Origin: an uncultured Opitutaceae bacterium
GTDB lineage: Bacteria > Verrucomicrobiota > Verrucomicrobiia > Opitutales > Opitutaceae
Direction of reading: 5' to 3'
NCBI GenBank assembly: GCA_903890485.1
Contig: CAITBM010000013.1
Span: 1 to 64,000, forward strand
Length of the DNA: 64,000 nt
A program made the position numbers and the translations under genes. The notes under the pieces are model-generated. The model was not told where the DNA came from. It saw only the letters and a list, made by a program, of their open reading frames with translations, and did not search any database. Positions within the stretch are counted from its first letter, which is position 1; every line of letters starts with the position of its first letter. This document shows positions 17,300-29,347 of this stretch, piece by piece.

Positions 17300-17977
17300 C
17301 TAGTTCGACGTGATCTGGTCGTCGGCAAGCCCGCCCTGGAGCTTCTTGTGGAGCATCGCGGCATCAATCTCCCCCCGCAGCAGGTACAGAAGCATCAAAA
17401 GCCGGCGGTTCACGTCCAGGGTTTCCAGGAGCTTTTGCTTCAGGGGCGGGTCGTCACAGAGGTTAAACGCCGCGATGTCGGCGAAGACCTCGGGGTCCTC
17501 GACGCCCTTCAGGAGGTCCGTCATGCCCTCGGACCCGCCGGGGCTCAAGCGGAGCTTGAGCCGGATCAGCCGCGTGAGCTCCTTCCTGAGCCGGGCGTTC
17601 TCGCCCGGCTCGGCCCCGGGCTCGCTGGAGAGGGCGCGGATCTTGATGCGGCGGTAGGGGTCCTCGGCTACGATCTGCTCGATCGAGACCCTGCAAAGGC
17701 CTTGCAGCAACAGGTTGGACGTCCCGTTTTCGTTCTTCTGGCAGGCCCGGACCAGCCCGATGCAGGCAACCCTGTGCGGGGGCTCTTCCGCCGGCGCCCC
17801 GGCATGGGTGTCCAGGCCGGCGACGGCGAAAATGCGATTGCTCTCGAGCACGTCGGCCAGCATCCGGCGGTAGCGGGCCTCGAAGATGTGGAGGGGCAGG
17901 AGGGCCTGCGGGAAGAAGGCCAGGTTCGGCAGGGTCATGACCGGCACCTCGTCCGGCACGTTGATCTCGACTTCCAT
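17300..17977 (-). CDS. LON peptidase substrate-binding domain protein
   Basis: A 225-residue cytoplasmic protein made of the Lon N-terminal (LAN) domain alone, without the AAA+ or protease parts. The family start is clear: VPVMTLPNLAFFPQALLPLHIFEARYRRM, followed by FAVAGLDTHAG and ACIGLVRA, with the conserved GLCRVSI near residue 115. The C-terminal half is helical and ends in KKLQGGLADDQITSN. Stand-alone forms are common and of unknown role; substrate or partner binding is likely. It stands 99 bases upstream of the response regulator on the same strand. Confidence 0.9.
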   Translation of the reverse strand: MEVEINVPDEVPVMTLPNLAFFPQALLPLHIFEARYRRMLADVLESNRIFAVAGLDTHAGAPAEEPPHRVACIGLVRACQKNENGTSNLLLQGLCRVSIEQIVAEDPYRRIKIRALSSEPGAEPGENARLRKELTRLIRLKLRLSPGGSEGMTDLLKGVEDPEVFADIAAFNLCDDPPLKQKLLETLDVNRRLLMLLYLLRGEIDAAMLHKKLQGGLADDQITSN

Positions 17978-18113
17978 GGGCGGAATCTGCCTCCAATCGC
18001 GCCATTTACAAGAATCTGGTCGAAAAACCCCGATTTAAGGCTAAGCCCCTTTAGCCCCGGGTCCCTCGGGATCCGGTCTCGCCCCTTCCCTTCATTCCGA
18101 TCCGCCGCCCCGT

Positions 18114-19475
18114 TTGATCCCGAGACCCAAGACCTGCCTGCCGCTCCTCTGGGCGCTCGTCCTCCCGGCCTCCGGGGCGCCGGTCCACGTCACGTACTGG
18201 GAGAAATGGGTCGGCTTTGAGGGCCAGGCCATCCAGGCGGTGATCGACCGCTTCAACGCGTCGCAGGACCGGATCGTGGTCGACTACTACGCGACCTCAT
18301 CGGTGGACCGAAAGACGCTCGTCGCCACCGCGGGCGGGGACCCCCCGGACATCGCCGGGCTCCACGAGCAGAACATTGCCACCTTTGCCGACGCAGAGGC
18401 GCTCGAGCCCCTGGACCGGTTCATCCGGGCCGAGGGAATGAGCAACGAGCAGTGGCTCGCAAGGTACTACCCGGTCTACGCGGGCATCTGCTCCCACGGG
18501 GGGCACGTCTACGCGGGGATCAGCACTCCCGCCGTGATGGCGCTCTACTGGAACAAGACCCTGTTCCGGGAGGCGGGGCTCGACCCGGAGAAGCCGCCCA
18601 GGACCCTTGCCGAGTTCAACGCCTACTCCAGGCGCCTAACGCGGCGCGACCCGGCGACGGGTCGCCTCACCCAGGTCGGGTTCCTGCCCCAGGACCCCGG
18701 CTGGTGGCCTTGGATCTTCTGCCGCTGGTTCGGCGGAAACCTCTACAGCGACCGCAGGATCACCTTCGCCACGGACCCGCGCAATGTGGAGGCCTTTGCC
18801 TGGATCCGCTCGTTCACCGAGTCCTACGGGCTGGACAACGTGAAGCGCCTGGCATCGGAGTTCGGGCCCTGGGCTTCCCCCTCGGCCCCCTTCTTCACCG
18901 GCAAGATCGCCATGGTCTTCCAGGGCGTCTTTTACGACAATTACATCCACCAGTATAAGCCGGGCCTGGACTACGGGGTAGGGCCCTGGCCCGAGGCCGT
19001 CCCGGGGGTGGACGACTTCGCCATGGCGGAGGCCGATGTCCTCACGATCCCCAGGGGCGCGAAGCACGCGCGCGAGGCCTGGGAGTTCATAAAGTACGTG
19101 AACTCGTCCAACCCCAACGCCCGGAGCCGGGAGGAGCTGGAGGGGGCCGAGCTCCTGGACCTGCTCCAGGTGAAGATCTCGCCGCTCAAGGTCTGGAGTC
19201 CGTTCTTCACCGACCACAATCCCCACCCGCACATCGCGATGATGCGCCGCCTGGCGTCGAGCCGCCATGCCACCAGCGTCCCGGACATGGGGATCTGGCA
19301 GGAGTATTACCGCGAGGTGATCTCATCCTTCGACCGGGTGAGGCTCCTGGACGCGACGCCCGAGGAGGCGCTCGGCTATTCGCAGGCGCGCCTCGACGCG
19401 AGCTGGGAGCGCTACCGCAGGAGCCTGGAGCGCCATGGCCAGTGGGCCGCTCTGGGGGAGACCTCGCCCCCATGA
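18114..19475 (+). CDS. Sugar ABC transporter, periplasmic substrate-binding protein
   Basis: A 453-residue solute-binding protein of the MalE/UgpB type. It starts at TTG 18114, giving a short signal peptide (CLPLLWALVLPASGAP). Binding-protein pattern: TYWEKWVGFEGQAIQAV, then TAGGDPPDIAGLHEQN and the mid-protein VMALYWNKTLFREAGL. Last residues are rich in Glu/Arg. Substrate probably an oligosaccharide; not determinable. Its stop overlaps the start of the first permease by four bases (ATGA), beginning a three-gene operon; no SD is apparent for this TTG. Confidence 0.9.
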   Translation: MIPRPKTCLPLLWALVLPASGAPVHVTYWEKWVGFEGQAIQAVIDRFNASQDRIVVDYYATSSVDRKTLVATAGGDPPDIAGLHEQNIATFADAEALEPLDRFIRAEGMSNEQWLARYYPVYAGICSHGGHVYAGISTPAVMALYWNKTLFREAGLDPEKPPRTLAEFNAYSRRLTRRDPATGRLTQVGFLPQDPGWWPWIFCRWFGGNLYSDRRITFATDPRNVEAFAWIRSFTESYGLDNVKRLASEFGPWASPSAPFFTGKIAMVFQGVFYDNYIHQYKPGLDYGVGPWPEAVPGVDDFAMAEADVLTIPRGAKHAREAWEFIKYVNSSNPNARSREELEGAELLDLLQVKISPLKVWSPFFTDHNPHPHIAMMRRLASSRHATSVPDMGIWQEYYREVISSFDRVRLLDATPEEALGYSQARLDASWERYRRSLERHGQWAALGETSPP

Positions 19476-20392
19476 CCCGCACCGAGAAAAAGCAGCTTCG
19501 CGCGGGGCTTGCCTTCACGAGCCTCTGGGTCGTGGGGCTTGCGGCGTTCACGGCCTACCCGGTCGTGGCCTCCCTCTATTACAGCTTCTGCGACTACTCG
19601 ATCCTGAAGAGCCCGGTCTGGTGCGGCCTGGAGAACTACCAGCAATTGGTGCACGACGGGCTCTTCTGGAAGTCGCTCAGGAACACGCTCTTTTACGCGG
19701 GCCTATCCGTGCCCCTGGGGACCGCCATGGCCCTCGGGCTGGCGATGCTCCTCAACTGCGAGACCCGGGGGCGCTCCCTCTACCGGCTCCTCTTCTTCAT
19801 GCCCTCCATCGTCCCCGTGGTCGCCTCGGCGATGCTCTGGCTCTGGATCTTCAACGGGGAGTACGGCCTGATGAACGGGTTCCTTAACCCGATCCTCGGC
19901 CTCTTCGGGCTCCACGGGCCGGCGTGGCTGGCGGACCCCTCATGGTCGAAGCCGGCCCTGGTCATCATGAGCCTCTGGGGCACGGGAAACGCGATGGTGA
20001 TCTACCTGGCGGGACTGCAGAACGTGCCCCACGAGCTCTATGAGGCCGCCGAGATCGACGGGGCCTCGGCTTGGCAGCGCTTCCGCCACGTGACGCTCCC
20101 GACGATCGCCCCGGTCGTGGCGTTCAACGCCATCATGGCGCTGATCGGCGCCATGCAGCTCTTCGCCCAGGCCTACATCATGTCGGAGGCCGCCAACGGC
20201 AACGGCAACGCCTCGGATGGCAACCCCGAGCGCTCGACCCTCTTATACTCGATCTACCTGTTCTCGACGGCGTTCCAGGACATCCGGATGGGGTACGCCA
20301 GCGCGATGGCGTACATCCTCTTCCTGATCACCGCGGCGCTCACCTGGATGGCGGCCCGGCTCTCGCGCAGCCGCACGGAGGACGCCCTCTAG
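19472..20392 (+). CDS. Sugar ABC transporter permease, MalF/LacF type
   Basis: A 306-residue inner-membrane protein with six predicted helices. It begins MTRTEKKQLRAGLAF and carries the cytoplasmic EAA loop EAAEIDGASAWQRFRHVTLP, through which it would contact the ATPase. Start at 19472 is chosen over an ATG at 19442 because it gives the four-base overlap with the binding-protein stop and lacks the irrelevant ten residues. Two bases separate it from the next permease. Confidence 0.93.
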   Translation: MTRTEKKQLRAGLAFTSLWVVGLAAFTAYPVVASLYYSFCDYSILKSPVWCGLENYQQLVHDGLFWKSLRNTLFYAGLSVPLGTAMALGLAMLLNCETRGRSLYRLLFFMPSIVPVVASAMLWLWIFNGEYGLMNGFLNPILGLFGLHGPAWLADPSWSKPALVIMSLWGTGNAMVIYLAGLQNVPHELYEAAEIDGASAWQRFRHVTLPTIAPVVAFNAIMALIGAMQLFAQAYIMSEAANGNGNASDGNPERSTLLYSIYLFSTAFQDIRMGYASAMAYILFLITAALTWMAARLSRSRTEDAL

Positions 20393-20394
20393 CC

Positions 20395-21534
20395 ATGTCC
20401 CGCGAACACACTGGATCTCGCTGGGTGGTGAGGGTGCTCCTCGCCGCATGCTCGGTGGCCTTCGTGCTCCCGTTTGTCTGGCTCGTGAGCACCTCCCTTA
20501 AGCCCATCGAGCAGACGATCTCGCTGCCGCTCACCCTGATCCCTCGGGAGTATTTGGCCGACGTGGGCGGCCGCAATGTGGAGGTGACCCTCGACTTCCA
20601 GGTGGCGAAGCCCGGAGCCGTGGTCCGCTACAGGTCCGGCGCCGATGCCGGAAAGCTGGGCTTCGCCACCGCGGCGCAGCTCGCGCACGGCCTGGACGCC
20701 GCCCTGGTGCATCCGGTCGACGCGGGAGACTGGCACGTGACCGAGAAGCAGGCCTCTGGGCAGGCGGCCGGCCAGCCGGCCTGGGATATCCTGGCCCGCG
20801 ACCGGGTCTCCTCCCGGGTCCACTTCCGCTGGGACAACTACCCGAAGGCGCTCGCCGCCCTGGGGGGCGATGCCGAGGCCGACCGGCACCGCGTCGGATT
20901 CTGGACCTTCCTGGGCAACTCGCTGGTCGTGGCGGTCCTGGGGGTCGTGGGAACGGTCCTCTCCAACGCCATCGTCGCCTACGGATTTGCGCGCCTCAGG
21001 TGGAGGGGCCGCGACGCGTTCTTTGCGCTGACCCTGGCGACCATGATGGTGCCGTTTCCCGTCCTGATGGTGCCCCTTTACGGCGTCTTCAAGGCCATGG
21101 GCCTCATCGGGACGCTCCTGCCGCTGTGGCTGCCTACCTGGTTTGGGAGCGCCTTCAACATCTTCCTCATGCGCCAGTTCTTCAGGACGATCCCCGAGGA
21201 ATTGAGCGAGGCCGCAAGGATCGACGGATGCAGCGAGTGGCGCATCTTCTGGAGGATCATCGTCCCGCTCAGCACGCCCGTCCTGGTCGTGTCGGCCCTC
21301 TTCCACTTCATTTTTGCCTGGAATGATTTCCTGGGGCCCCTCCTTTACCTGACCCGCAAGGACACCTACACCCTGGCCCTCGCGCTCGAGAGCTACCAGT
21401 CCCAGAACGGCGGGGTCCAGTGGCACTACCTGATGGCCGCGAGCGCCGTCACGATCCTGCCCGTGATCCTCCTTTTCCTGCTGGCCCAGAAGACATTCAT
21501 CCGGGGGATTGCGACCACCGGTTCGAAGAACTGA
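20395..21534 (+). CDS. Sugar ABC transporter permease, MalG type, with extra soluble insert
   Basis: A 379-residue permease that pairs with the preceding gene. Helix 1 (LLAACSVAFVLPFVWLVSTSL) is normal and the C-terminal domain from about residue 160 is a standard MalG-type permease with the EAA loop EAARIDGCSEWRIFWRIIVP. Between them is a stretch of roughly 100 residues (from about DVGGRNVEVTLDF to RVHFRWDN) with no hydrophobic helices, so it should form an extra periplasmic domain; ordinary members are 280-300 residues. No ATPase gene follows, so a shared MsmK/UgpC-type ATPase elsewhere is presumed. Confidence 0.9.
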   Translation: MSREHTGSRWVVRVLLAACSVAFVLPFVWLVSTSLKPIEQTISLPLTLIPREYLADVGGRNVEVTLDFQVAKPGAVVRYRSGADAGKLGFATAAQLAHGLDAALVHPVDAGDWHVTEKQASGQAAGQPAWDILARDRVSSRVHFRWDNYPKALAALGGDAEADRHRVGFWTFLGNSLVVAVLGVVGTVLSNAIVAYGFARLRWRGRDAFFALTLATMMVPFPVLMVPLYGVFKAMGLIGTLLPLWLPTWFGSAFNIFLMRQFFRTIPEELSEAARIDGCSEWRIFWRIIVPLSTPVLVVSALFHFIFAWNDFLGPLLYLTRKDTYTLALALESYQSQNGGVQWHYLMAASAVTILPVILLFLLAQKTFIRGIATTGSKN

Positions 21535-21710
21535 CGGGACGTGCCCGCTGGGACACAGACTGTGCCTTTGGCCCCAAAAGTGGGACAACATGGCATCTTT
21601 TTGGGCCTGCCCGCCCCTGCCCGAAAGATGGCCAAGTTTTTTAATTACCTGTTATAGAGATGGTAACAAAAACAGGGTGTTTGAGGCACACCCAGTGCTG
21701 ACAAGAGGGC
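21535..21710 (+). promoter_or_regulatory. dnaK upstream region with extended -10 promoter candidate
   Basis: An extended -10 element (TGT followed by TATAGA at 21653-21658) lies about 53 bases before the dnaK start; no good -35 box is found 17 bases upstream, which an extended -10 could tolerate. A longer-range hairpin (GGCCC at 21570 with GGGCC at 21603, with A4/T4 pairing) might terminate the sugar operon but has no T-tract. No CIRCE element (TTAGCACTC with inverted copy) and no clear sigma-32 box is visible. Confidence 0.35.
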
Positions 21711-23648
<1,938 letters not shown>

Positions 23649-23660
23649 GCATTTGCGGAT

Positions 23661-23682
23661 ACGGGGCGATTCGTCGCCCCGT
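23661..23682 (+). other. Intercistronic hairpin with TTCG tetraloop
   Basis: A perfect 9-bp stem (ACGGGGCGA with TCGCCCCGT) closes a TTCG loop, 13 bases after the dnaK stop and 30 bases before groES. No T-run follows. It may protect or process the dnaK 3-prime end, or partly terminate transcription. Confidence 0.6.
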
Positions 23683-23711
23683 TCCGACCTTCAACCCAAA
23701 ACCAAATCCAT

Positions 23712-24008
23712 ATGGCTAAAGTCAAAATCAGACCGATCGGAGATCGCGTCCTCGTGAAGCATCTCGAGGACAAAGAGCAGGTCCGCGGGGGTATCATCAT
23801 CCCGGACAGCGCTAAAGAGAAGCCGCAGGAGGCCGAGGTCATTGCCCTCGGCACCGGCAAGCGCGACGAGAGTGGCAAGGTTATCCCCTTCGAGGTGAAG
23901 GTGGGCGACCGCGTCCTCGTCGGCAAGTACGGCGGCACCGAGGTGAAGCTCGAGGAGCAGAAGTACACCCTCGTTCGCGAGGACGACATCCTCGGCGTGA
24001 TCGCCTGA
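23712..24008 (+). CDS. groES: Co-chaperonin GroES (Hsp10)
   Basis: A 98-residue GroES. It has [19 protein letters not shown] at the N-terminus, the mobile loop [19 protein letters not shown], and a family C-terminus [15 protein letters not shown]. Caps GroEL rings during folding. The leader is A/C-rich (ACCCAAAACCAAATCCAT) without a Shine-Dalgarno sequence, as also seen for groEL and cysK. It lies 44 bases before groEL. Confidence 0.98.
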   Translation: MAKVKIRPIGDRVLVKHLEDKEQVRGGIIIPDSAKEKPQEAEVIALGTGKRDESGKVIPFEVKVGDRVLVGKYGGTEVKLEEQKYTLVREDDILGVIA

Positions 24009-24052
24009 GGCCGGTAACAACGAATCAGTAACCACAAAAAAGCTTAAACAAA

Positions 24053-25681
<1,629 letters not shown>

Positions 25682-25709
25682 TCCGCCTCAAAAGCCAATT
25701 AATCGCGAA

Positions 25710-25746
25710 CGCCCCGTCCTTGAAAAAGGCCGGGGCGTTTTTTTTG
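25710..25746 (+). terminator. Rho-independent terminator after groEL
   Basis: GC-rich hairpin: CGCCCCG then one mismatch then CCTT pairs with AAGG and CGGGGCG across a short GAAA-type loop, followed by eight T residues from about 25738. This is the clearest terminator in the window and separates the chaperone genes from the MBL gene. Confidence 0.9.
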
Positions 25747-25802
25747 CGCCGATGCCCGCCTTGCGTTGGGGCGGGCAAGGCCCAAGCGTTTCGGGGTCGA
25801 CC

Positions 25803-26582
25803 ATGGAGGTGATCATTCTAGGCAGCGGAACGTCGCAGGGGGTCCCGATGATCGGGTGCCGGTGCGCCGTGTGCACGTCGGCCGATCCCCGCAACAAGAG
25901 GACGCGCACCTCCGTGCACGTCGTGATGGACGGGCTCCACATCCAGGTCGACGCGGCGCCAGAGCTTCGCATCCAGTGTGTCCGGGAGGGCGTCGAGCGC
26001 CTGGACGTCTTCATCCTGACGCACGGGCACTCCGACCACCTGACAGGCATGGACGACCTTCGCCGGTTCTGCGACATGAGAGACGGGGGGGCGCTCACGG
26101 TCCACACGACCCCCGAGGGTGCGGAGAGGGTCCGCGCCATCTACCCCTACGCCATTGCCGACCGGGCGGAGATCCGGGGATATCCGGCCTTCAGGCTGCG
26201 GGAGATGCCCGCATTGATGGAACTGCCGCAGGGGACCATCGCCTCCACGCTCCTTCCCCACGGGTCCACCCAAACCCTGGGCCTAGTCTTCACCGAGCGC
26301 AGCACGGGCAGGCGGTTCGCGTACTACACCGATTGCAAGAGCCTGACTGAGGAAAGCATCGAGCTGGCGAAAGGGGCGGACGCCATGGTCCTGGACGGCC
26401 TGCGGCCGCTGCCGCACCCCTCCCACATGAGCATCGGCGAGGCCGTGGAGTCGGCGGCGAGGATCGGCGCCGGGCGCGTGTGGCTCACGCACCTGACCCA
26501 TCTGACCGACCACGCGGCCACTGAGGCGGGCCTTCCCAAGGGCATCTATCTCGCGCATGATGGGCTCAGGATTTATATATAG
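25803..26582 (+). CDS. MBL-fold metal-dependent hydrolase, PhnP-like
   Basis: A 259-residue cytoplasmic hydrolase of the beta-lactamase superfamily. The metal motif is LTHGHSDHLTG (HxHxDH), and the family feature GCRCAVC near the N-terminus, with its cysteines, resembles the structural zinc loop of PhnP. The second metal region includes YYTDCKSL and the C-terminal LTHLTHLTDH. PhnP cleaves cyclic phosphodiesters; related members act on other phosphoesters, so the substrate is uncertain. It starts at the ATG at 25803; an extra upstream ATG at 25752 adds 17 residues overlapping the terminator zone and is rejected. Confidence 0.88.
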   Translation: MEVIILGSGTSQGVPMIGCRCAVCTSADPRNKRTRTSVHVVMDGLHIQVDAAPELRIQCVREGVERLDVFILTHGHSDHLTGMDDLRRFCDMRDGGALTVHTTPEGAERVRAIYPYAIADRAEIRGYPAFRLREMPALMELPQGTIASTLLPHGSTQTLGLVFTERSTGRRFAYYTDCKSLTEESIELAKGADAMVLDGLRPLPHPSHMSIGEAVESAARIGAGRVWLTHLTHLTDHAATEAGLPKGIYLAHDGLRIYI

Positions 26583-26600
26583 GGTTCCTAACCCCTGTAT

Positions 26601-29231
26601 ATGACTCCTGGCGCCCGCTTCCTGGTGACTGGCCTTGTCGTCGTCTCGATTCTCGCCGGGCCATCGGTCCGCGCTTCGAGCCTCCCGGGGTCCCGGGTGA
26701 TCGAGGGGTCCGTGAGGCTGCCGGACCCGGGGGGAGCGACGATAGGCCGGGCTCGGATCGTGAGGACGACCCTTTCTGCCGGCGAACTTTCCACCCGGGT
26801 CTCCTTTTCGGTGTCCCTCAAGATGCGAGACCTGGCCGGGCTCCAGGCCATCGTTGCCTCGGGGGGAAGGCTGTCTTCCGCGGAGCTTGAGACTTCCTAC
26901 CTGCCGCTTCGTTCGGACTATGACCGTGTCTCGGCCTGGCTCAGCTCGCAGGGATTCGCCCCGACGCTCCAGGACCGCATGCACACCTCCGTCTTCGCTG
27001 AGGGTAGCGTGGAGCAGATCGCCCGGGTGTTCGGAGTGCAGTTTGCCCGGGTTGCCGTCGCCGACGGCGAGTACACGTCCGCGGTCACCGATCCCCAGAT
27101 GCCCGGGGACTTGGCGCCCCTGGTCCTGAGCGTCAACGAGCTCCAGCCCGAGTTTCGGCTGAGGCATGTCCAGCCCGCCGCCAGGCCGGTGCCCCTTGAT
27201 CTGGTTGGAAACGGGATCTTCGTCACGCCGGACAACGTCCTCGCGGCCTATAATGTTCCCACGAGCGCGACGGGTGCGGGCCAGGTCGTGGCGATCGTGG
27301 GGGAGGCCGCGGTGACAAACAGCTTCCTGACTTCGTTCTGGACCACGACCGGCGTGGCGCAGTCGGTATCGCGGGTGACGACCGTTAATGTCGACGGGAG
27401 TTCAGGCGGCTCCGGATCGAGCCTTCCCGCGGTCGAGGCGACCCTGGATGTCGAGTGGGTCGGGGCCATGGCGCCGGCCTCGAACATCCGGCTTTACCAG
27501 GCGCAGCAGATCTTCCAGAGCGTGACGGCGATCCAGAACGACCTGCCGAAGTACCCGACCATGTCCGTGATCTCGATCAGCTTTGGGAACACCGAGGGGG
27601 CGTACGGCGCGTCGCAGCTCCAGTCGTTTGCCCAGGTTGCCGCGACCATCGCGGCCCAGGGCGTGACGATCGTGGCCTCAAGCGGGGACAGCGGCTCAAA
27701 CCCCAACAACTCCATCGCGGCCGGCCAATACCTGGCGACAGCCCCCCTGGCCGTCGCCTATCCTGCGAGCGATCCGAGCGTCACCGGGGTCGGCGGGTCC
27801 ACGGTCACCTTCACCGGCAACTGGATGTACACGGGTGAAGGGGCATGGAGCCAGCTTTCGGACACCCAGCCCTCCGCGACCGGGGGCGGCGTCAGCTCAA
27901 CCTTTGCGAAGCCGTCCTGGCAGAATGGTGGATCGGTTCTTGCGGCCCAGACCAAGCGCTGTGTCCCGGATGTCTCCTCCATAGCGGACTCGGCGCTCCA
28001 GAACATCGTCCTGAGCCCCGGCTCCTCGCCGGGCTCCTACACCAACGTTGGGGTCCTCATCGTGGCGGACGATGGCAAGGGTGCGGCGACCGTCATGAAC
28101 GTGGGGGGCACCAGCCTCTCGTGCCCGGTGTGGGCCGGCATCGTGGCGCTCGTCAACCAGGGCCGGGCCAACGCGGGGCAGGGACCGATAGGGCTCTTGA
28201 ACCCCCACATCTACCCCTTGGCCGGCACCAACGCCTTCAATGATGTGAACGGCGGGACGAACGGGGCATACAGCGCGAATGTCGGCTATGACCTGTGTTC
28301 AGGGCTCGGAAGTCCGAACGTCGCAAACCTGATCACGGCGCTGTCGGGGGCCACGGGAGGCCACCACCGCCTGGTGAACCTGTCGGTCTGCGCCCAGGTG
28401 CAGACTGGGGCCAACATCGTGATCGCCGGCTTTGTGATCGGGGGCTCCTCCGGCGCCAAGGATATCCTGGTCCGGGGCGTGGGACCCGCCCTGACGGGGT
28501 TCGGGGTCTCGGGTGCGCTCGCCAGTCCTGTGGTGGGCGTCTACGACTCCCAGAACACGCTGATAGCGACCGACGCGGGGTGGGGGAACGCGTTGACCGC
28601 GGGAACTTCCGCCTCAGGGGCCACTTACCGCAACGCCACTGCTGCGGACATGACCACGACCGGGGCCTTTGCGCTGACGCCCGCCGACTCGGCGATGGCG
28701 CTTTCGCTTCCGGCGGGAAGCTACACGGTCCAGGTCTCGGGGGCGGGGGCGACCACGGGTGTCGCCCTCTCCGAGGTGTATGAGCTGAGCACCACCTCGT
28801 CTCAGACCCTCAAGAACATCTCGGCCCGTTGCTTCGTGGGGACGGGCTCCCAGGTGGCGATCTGCGGGTTCGTGGTGGAGGGCAACGAACCGGCCCAGCT
28901 CCTGGTCCGGGGCGTGGGACCCGCCCTTGCGGCCTTTGGCGTCTCGGGAACCCTCGCGCAGCCCTCGATCGGGATCTTCGACTCGACCAACACGCTAATT
29001 GCGAGCAATACGGGCTGGGGAACACCTCCGATCGCCGGAACCTCGACCGTCTCCGTTTCCTACCGACAGGCGACGGCTGCCGACATGGCCAACGTCGGGG
29101 CCTTTTCGCTCAAGGCGGGCTCCGCCGACTCGGCTATCGTCATCACCCTTCCGCCTGGGAACTACACAGCCATTGTTTCGGGCTCCAATTCCAGCTCCGG
29201 AACGGCTTTGGGCGAAGTCTACGAAATGTAA
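26601..29231 (+). CDS. Secreted S53 (sedolisin/kumamolisin) peptidase with tandem C-terminal module
   Basis: An 876-residue exported serine-carboxyl peptidase. It has a signal peptide (LVTGLVVVSILAGPSVRA), a Pro-kumamolisin activation domain (about residues 40-190) and an S53 catalytic domain (about 200-585). Catalytic residues are visible: E279 and D283 in VEATLDVEW, D363 in SSGDSGSN, and S505 in GGTSLS. The Ca-binding end matches FNDVNGGTNGAY and GYDLCSGLGSPN. The C-terminus holds two related modules of about 140 residues (590-735 and 736-876), each with VIAGFV/VAICGFV and LVRGVGPAL then FGVSG; this repeat is known from secreted proteins of Verrucomicrobia but has no assigned job. It probably digests extracellular protein at acid pH. 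Confidence 0.93.
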   Translation: MTPGARFLVTGLVVVSILAGPSVRASSLPGSRVIEGSVRLPDPGGATIGRARIVRTTLSAGELSTRVSFSVSLKMRDLAGLQAIVASGGRLSSAELETSYLPLRSDYDRVSAWLSSQGFAPTLQDRMHTSVFAEGSVEQIARVFGVQFARVAVADGEYTSAVTDPQMPGDLAPLVLSVNELQPEFRLRHVQPAARPVPLDLVGNGIFVTPDNVLAAYNVPTSATGAGQVVAIVGEAAVTNSFLTSFWTTTGVAQSVSRVTTVNVDGSSGGSGSSLPAVEATLDVEWVGAMAPASNIRLYQAQQIFQSVTAIQNDLPKYPTMSVISISFGNTEGAYGASQLQSFAQVAATIAAQGVTIVASSGDSGSNPNNSIAAGQYLATAPLAVAYPASDPSVTGVGGSTVTFTGNWMYTGEGAWSQLSDTQPSATGGGVSSTFAKPSWQNGGSVLAAQTKRCVPDVSSIADSALQNIVLSPGSSPGSYTNVGVLIVADDGKGAATVMNVGGTSLSCPVWAGIVALVNQGRANAGQGPIGLLNPHIYPLAGTNAFNDVNGGTNGAYSANVGYDLCSGLGSPNVANLITALSGATGGHHRLVNLSVCAQVQTGANIVIAGFVIGGSSGAKDILVRGVGPALTGFGVSGALASPVVGVYDSQNTLIATDAGWGNALTAGTSASGATYRNATAADMTTTGAFALTPADSAMALSLPAGSYTVQVSGAGATTGVALSEVYELSTTSSQTLKNISARCFVGTGSQVAICGFVVEGNEPAQLLVRGVGPALAAFGVSGTLAQPSIGIFDSTNTLIASNTGWGTPPIAGTSTVSVSYRQATAADMANVGAFSLKAGSADSAIVITLPPGNYTAIVSGSNSSSGTALGEVYEM
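28466..28927 (+). repeat. 27-bp direct repeat in the peptidase C-terminal modules
   Basis: The bases 28466-28492 and 28901-28927 are identical over 27 bases and encode LVRGVGPAL at the same place in each of the two C-terminal modules. The surrounding protein is only moderately conserved, so the module duplication is old while this core is retained. Confidence 0.85.
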
Positions 29232-29299
29232 GCAGACGAACGGGTTAGGACCGGGACATCGGATCTTGGCTGCCGTATGACACAGGTTGGGGCAAATCG

Positions 29300-29335
29300 A
29301 CTTGCCTTAATCCATACTTAATTAATGTAGATTGA
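29300..29335 (+). promoter_or_regulatory. AT-rich control region of the sulfur cluster
   Basis: The short region before the Rrf2 gene is AT-rich and centres on TTAATTAA (29318-29325), with a weak -35 match TTGCCT at 29302-29307. The palindrome could be an autoregulatory Rrf2 site. This is position-based inference. Confidence 0.3.
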
Positions 29336-29347
29336 AGTTCTACACCC

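Noticed and set aside
21535-21710. CIRCE or sigma-32 element before dnaK
   Set aside because: No matching inverted repeat or CTTGAA/CCCCAT pair seen.
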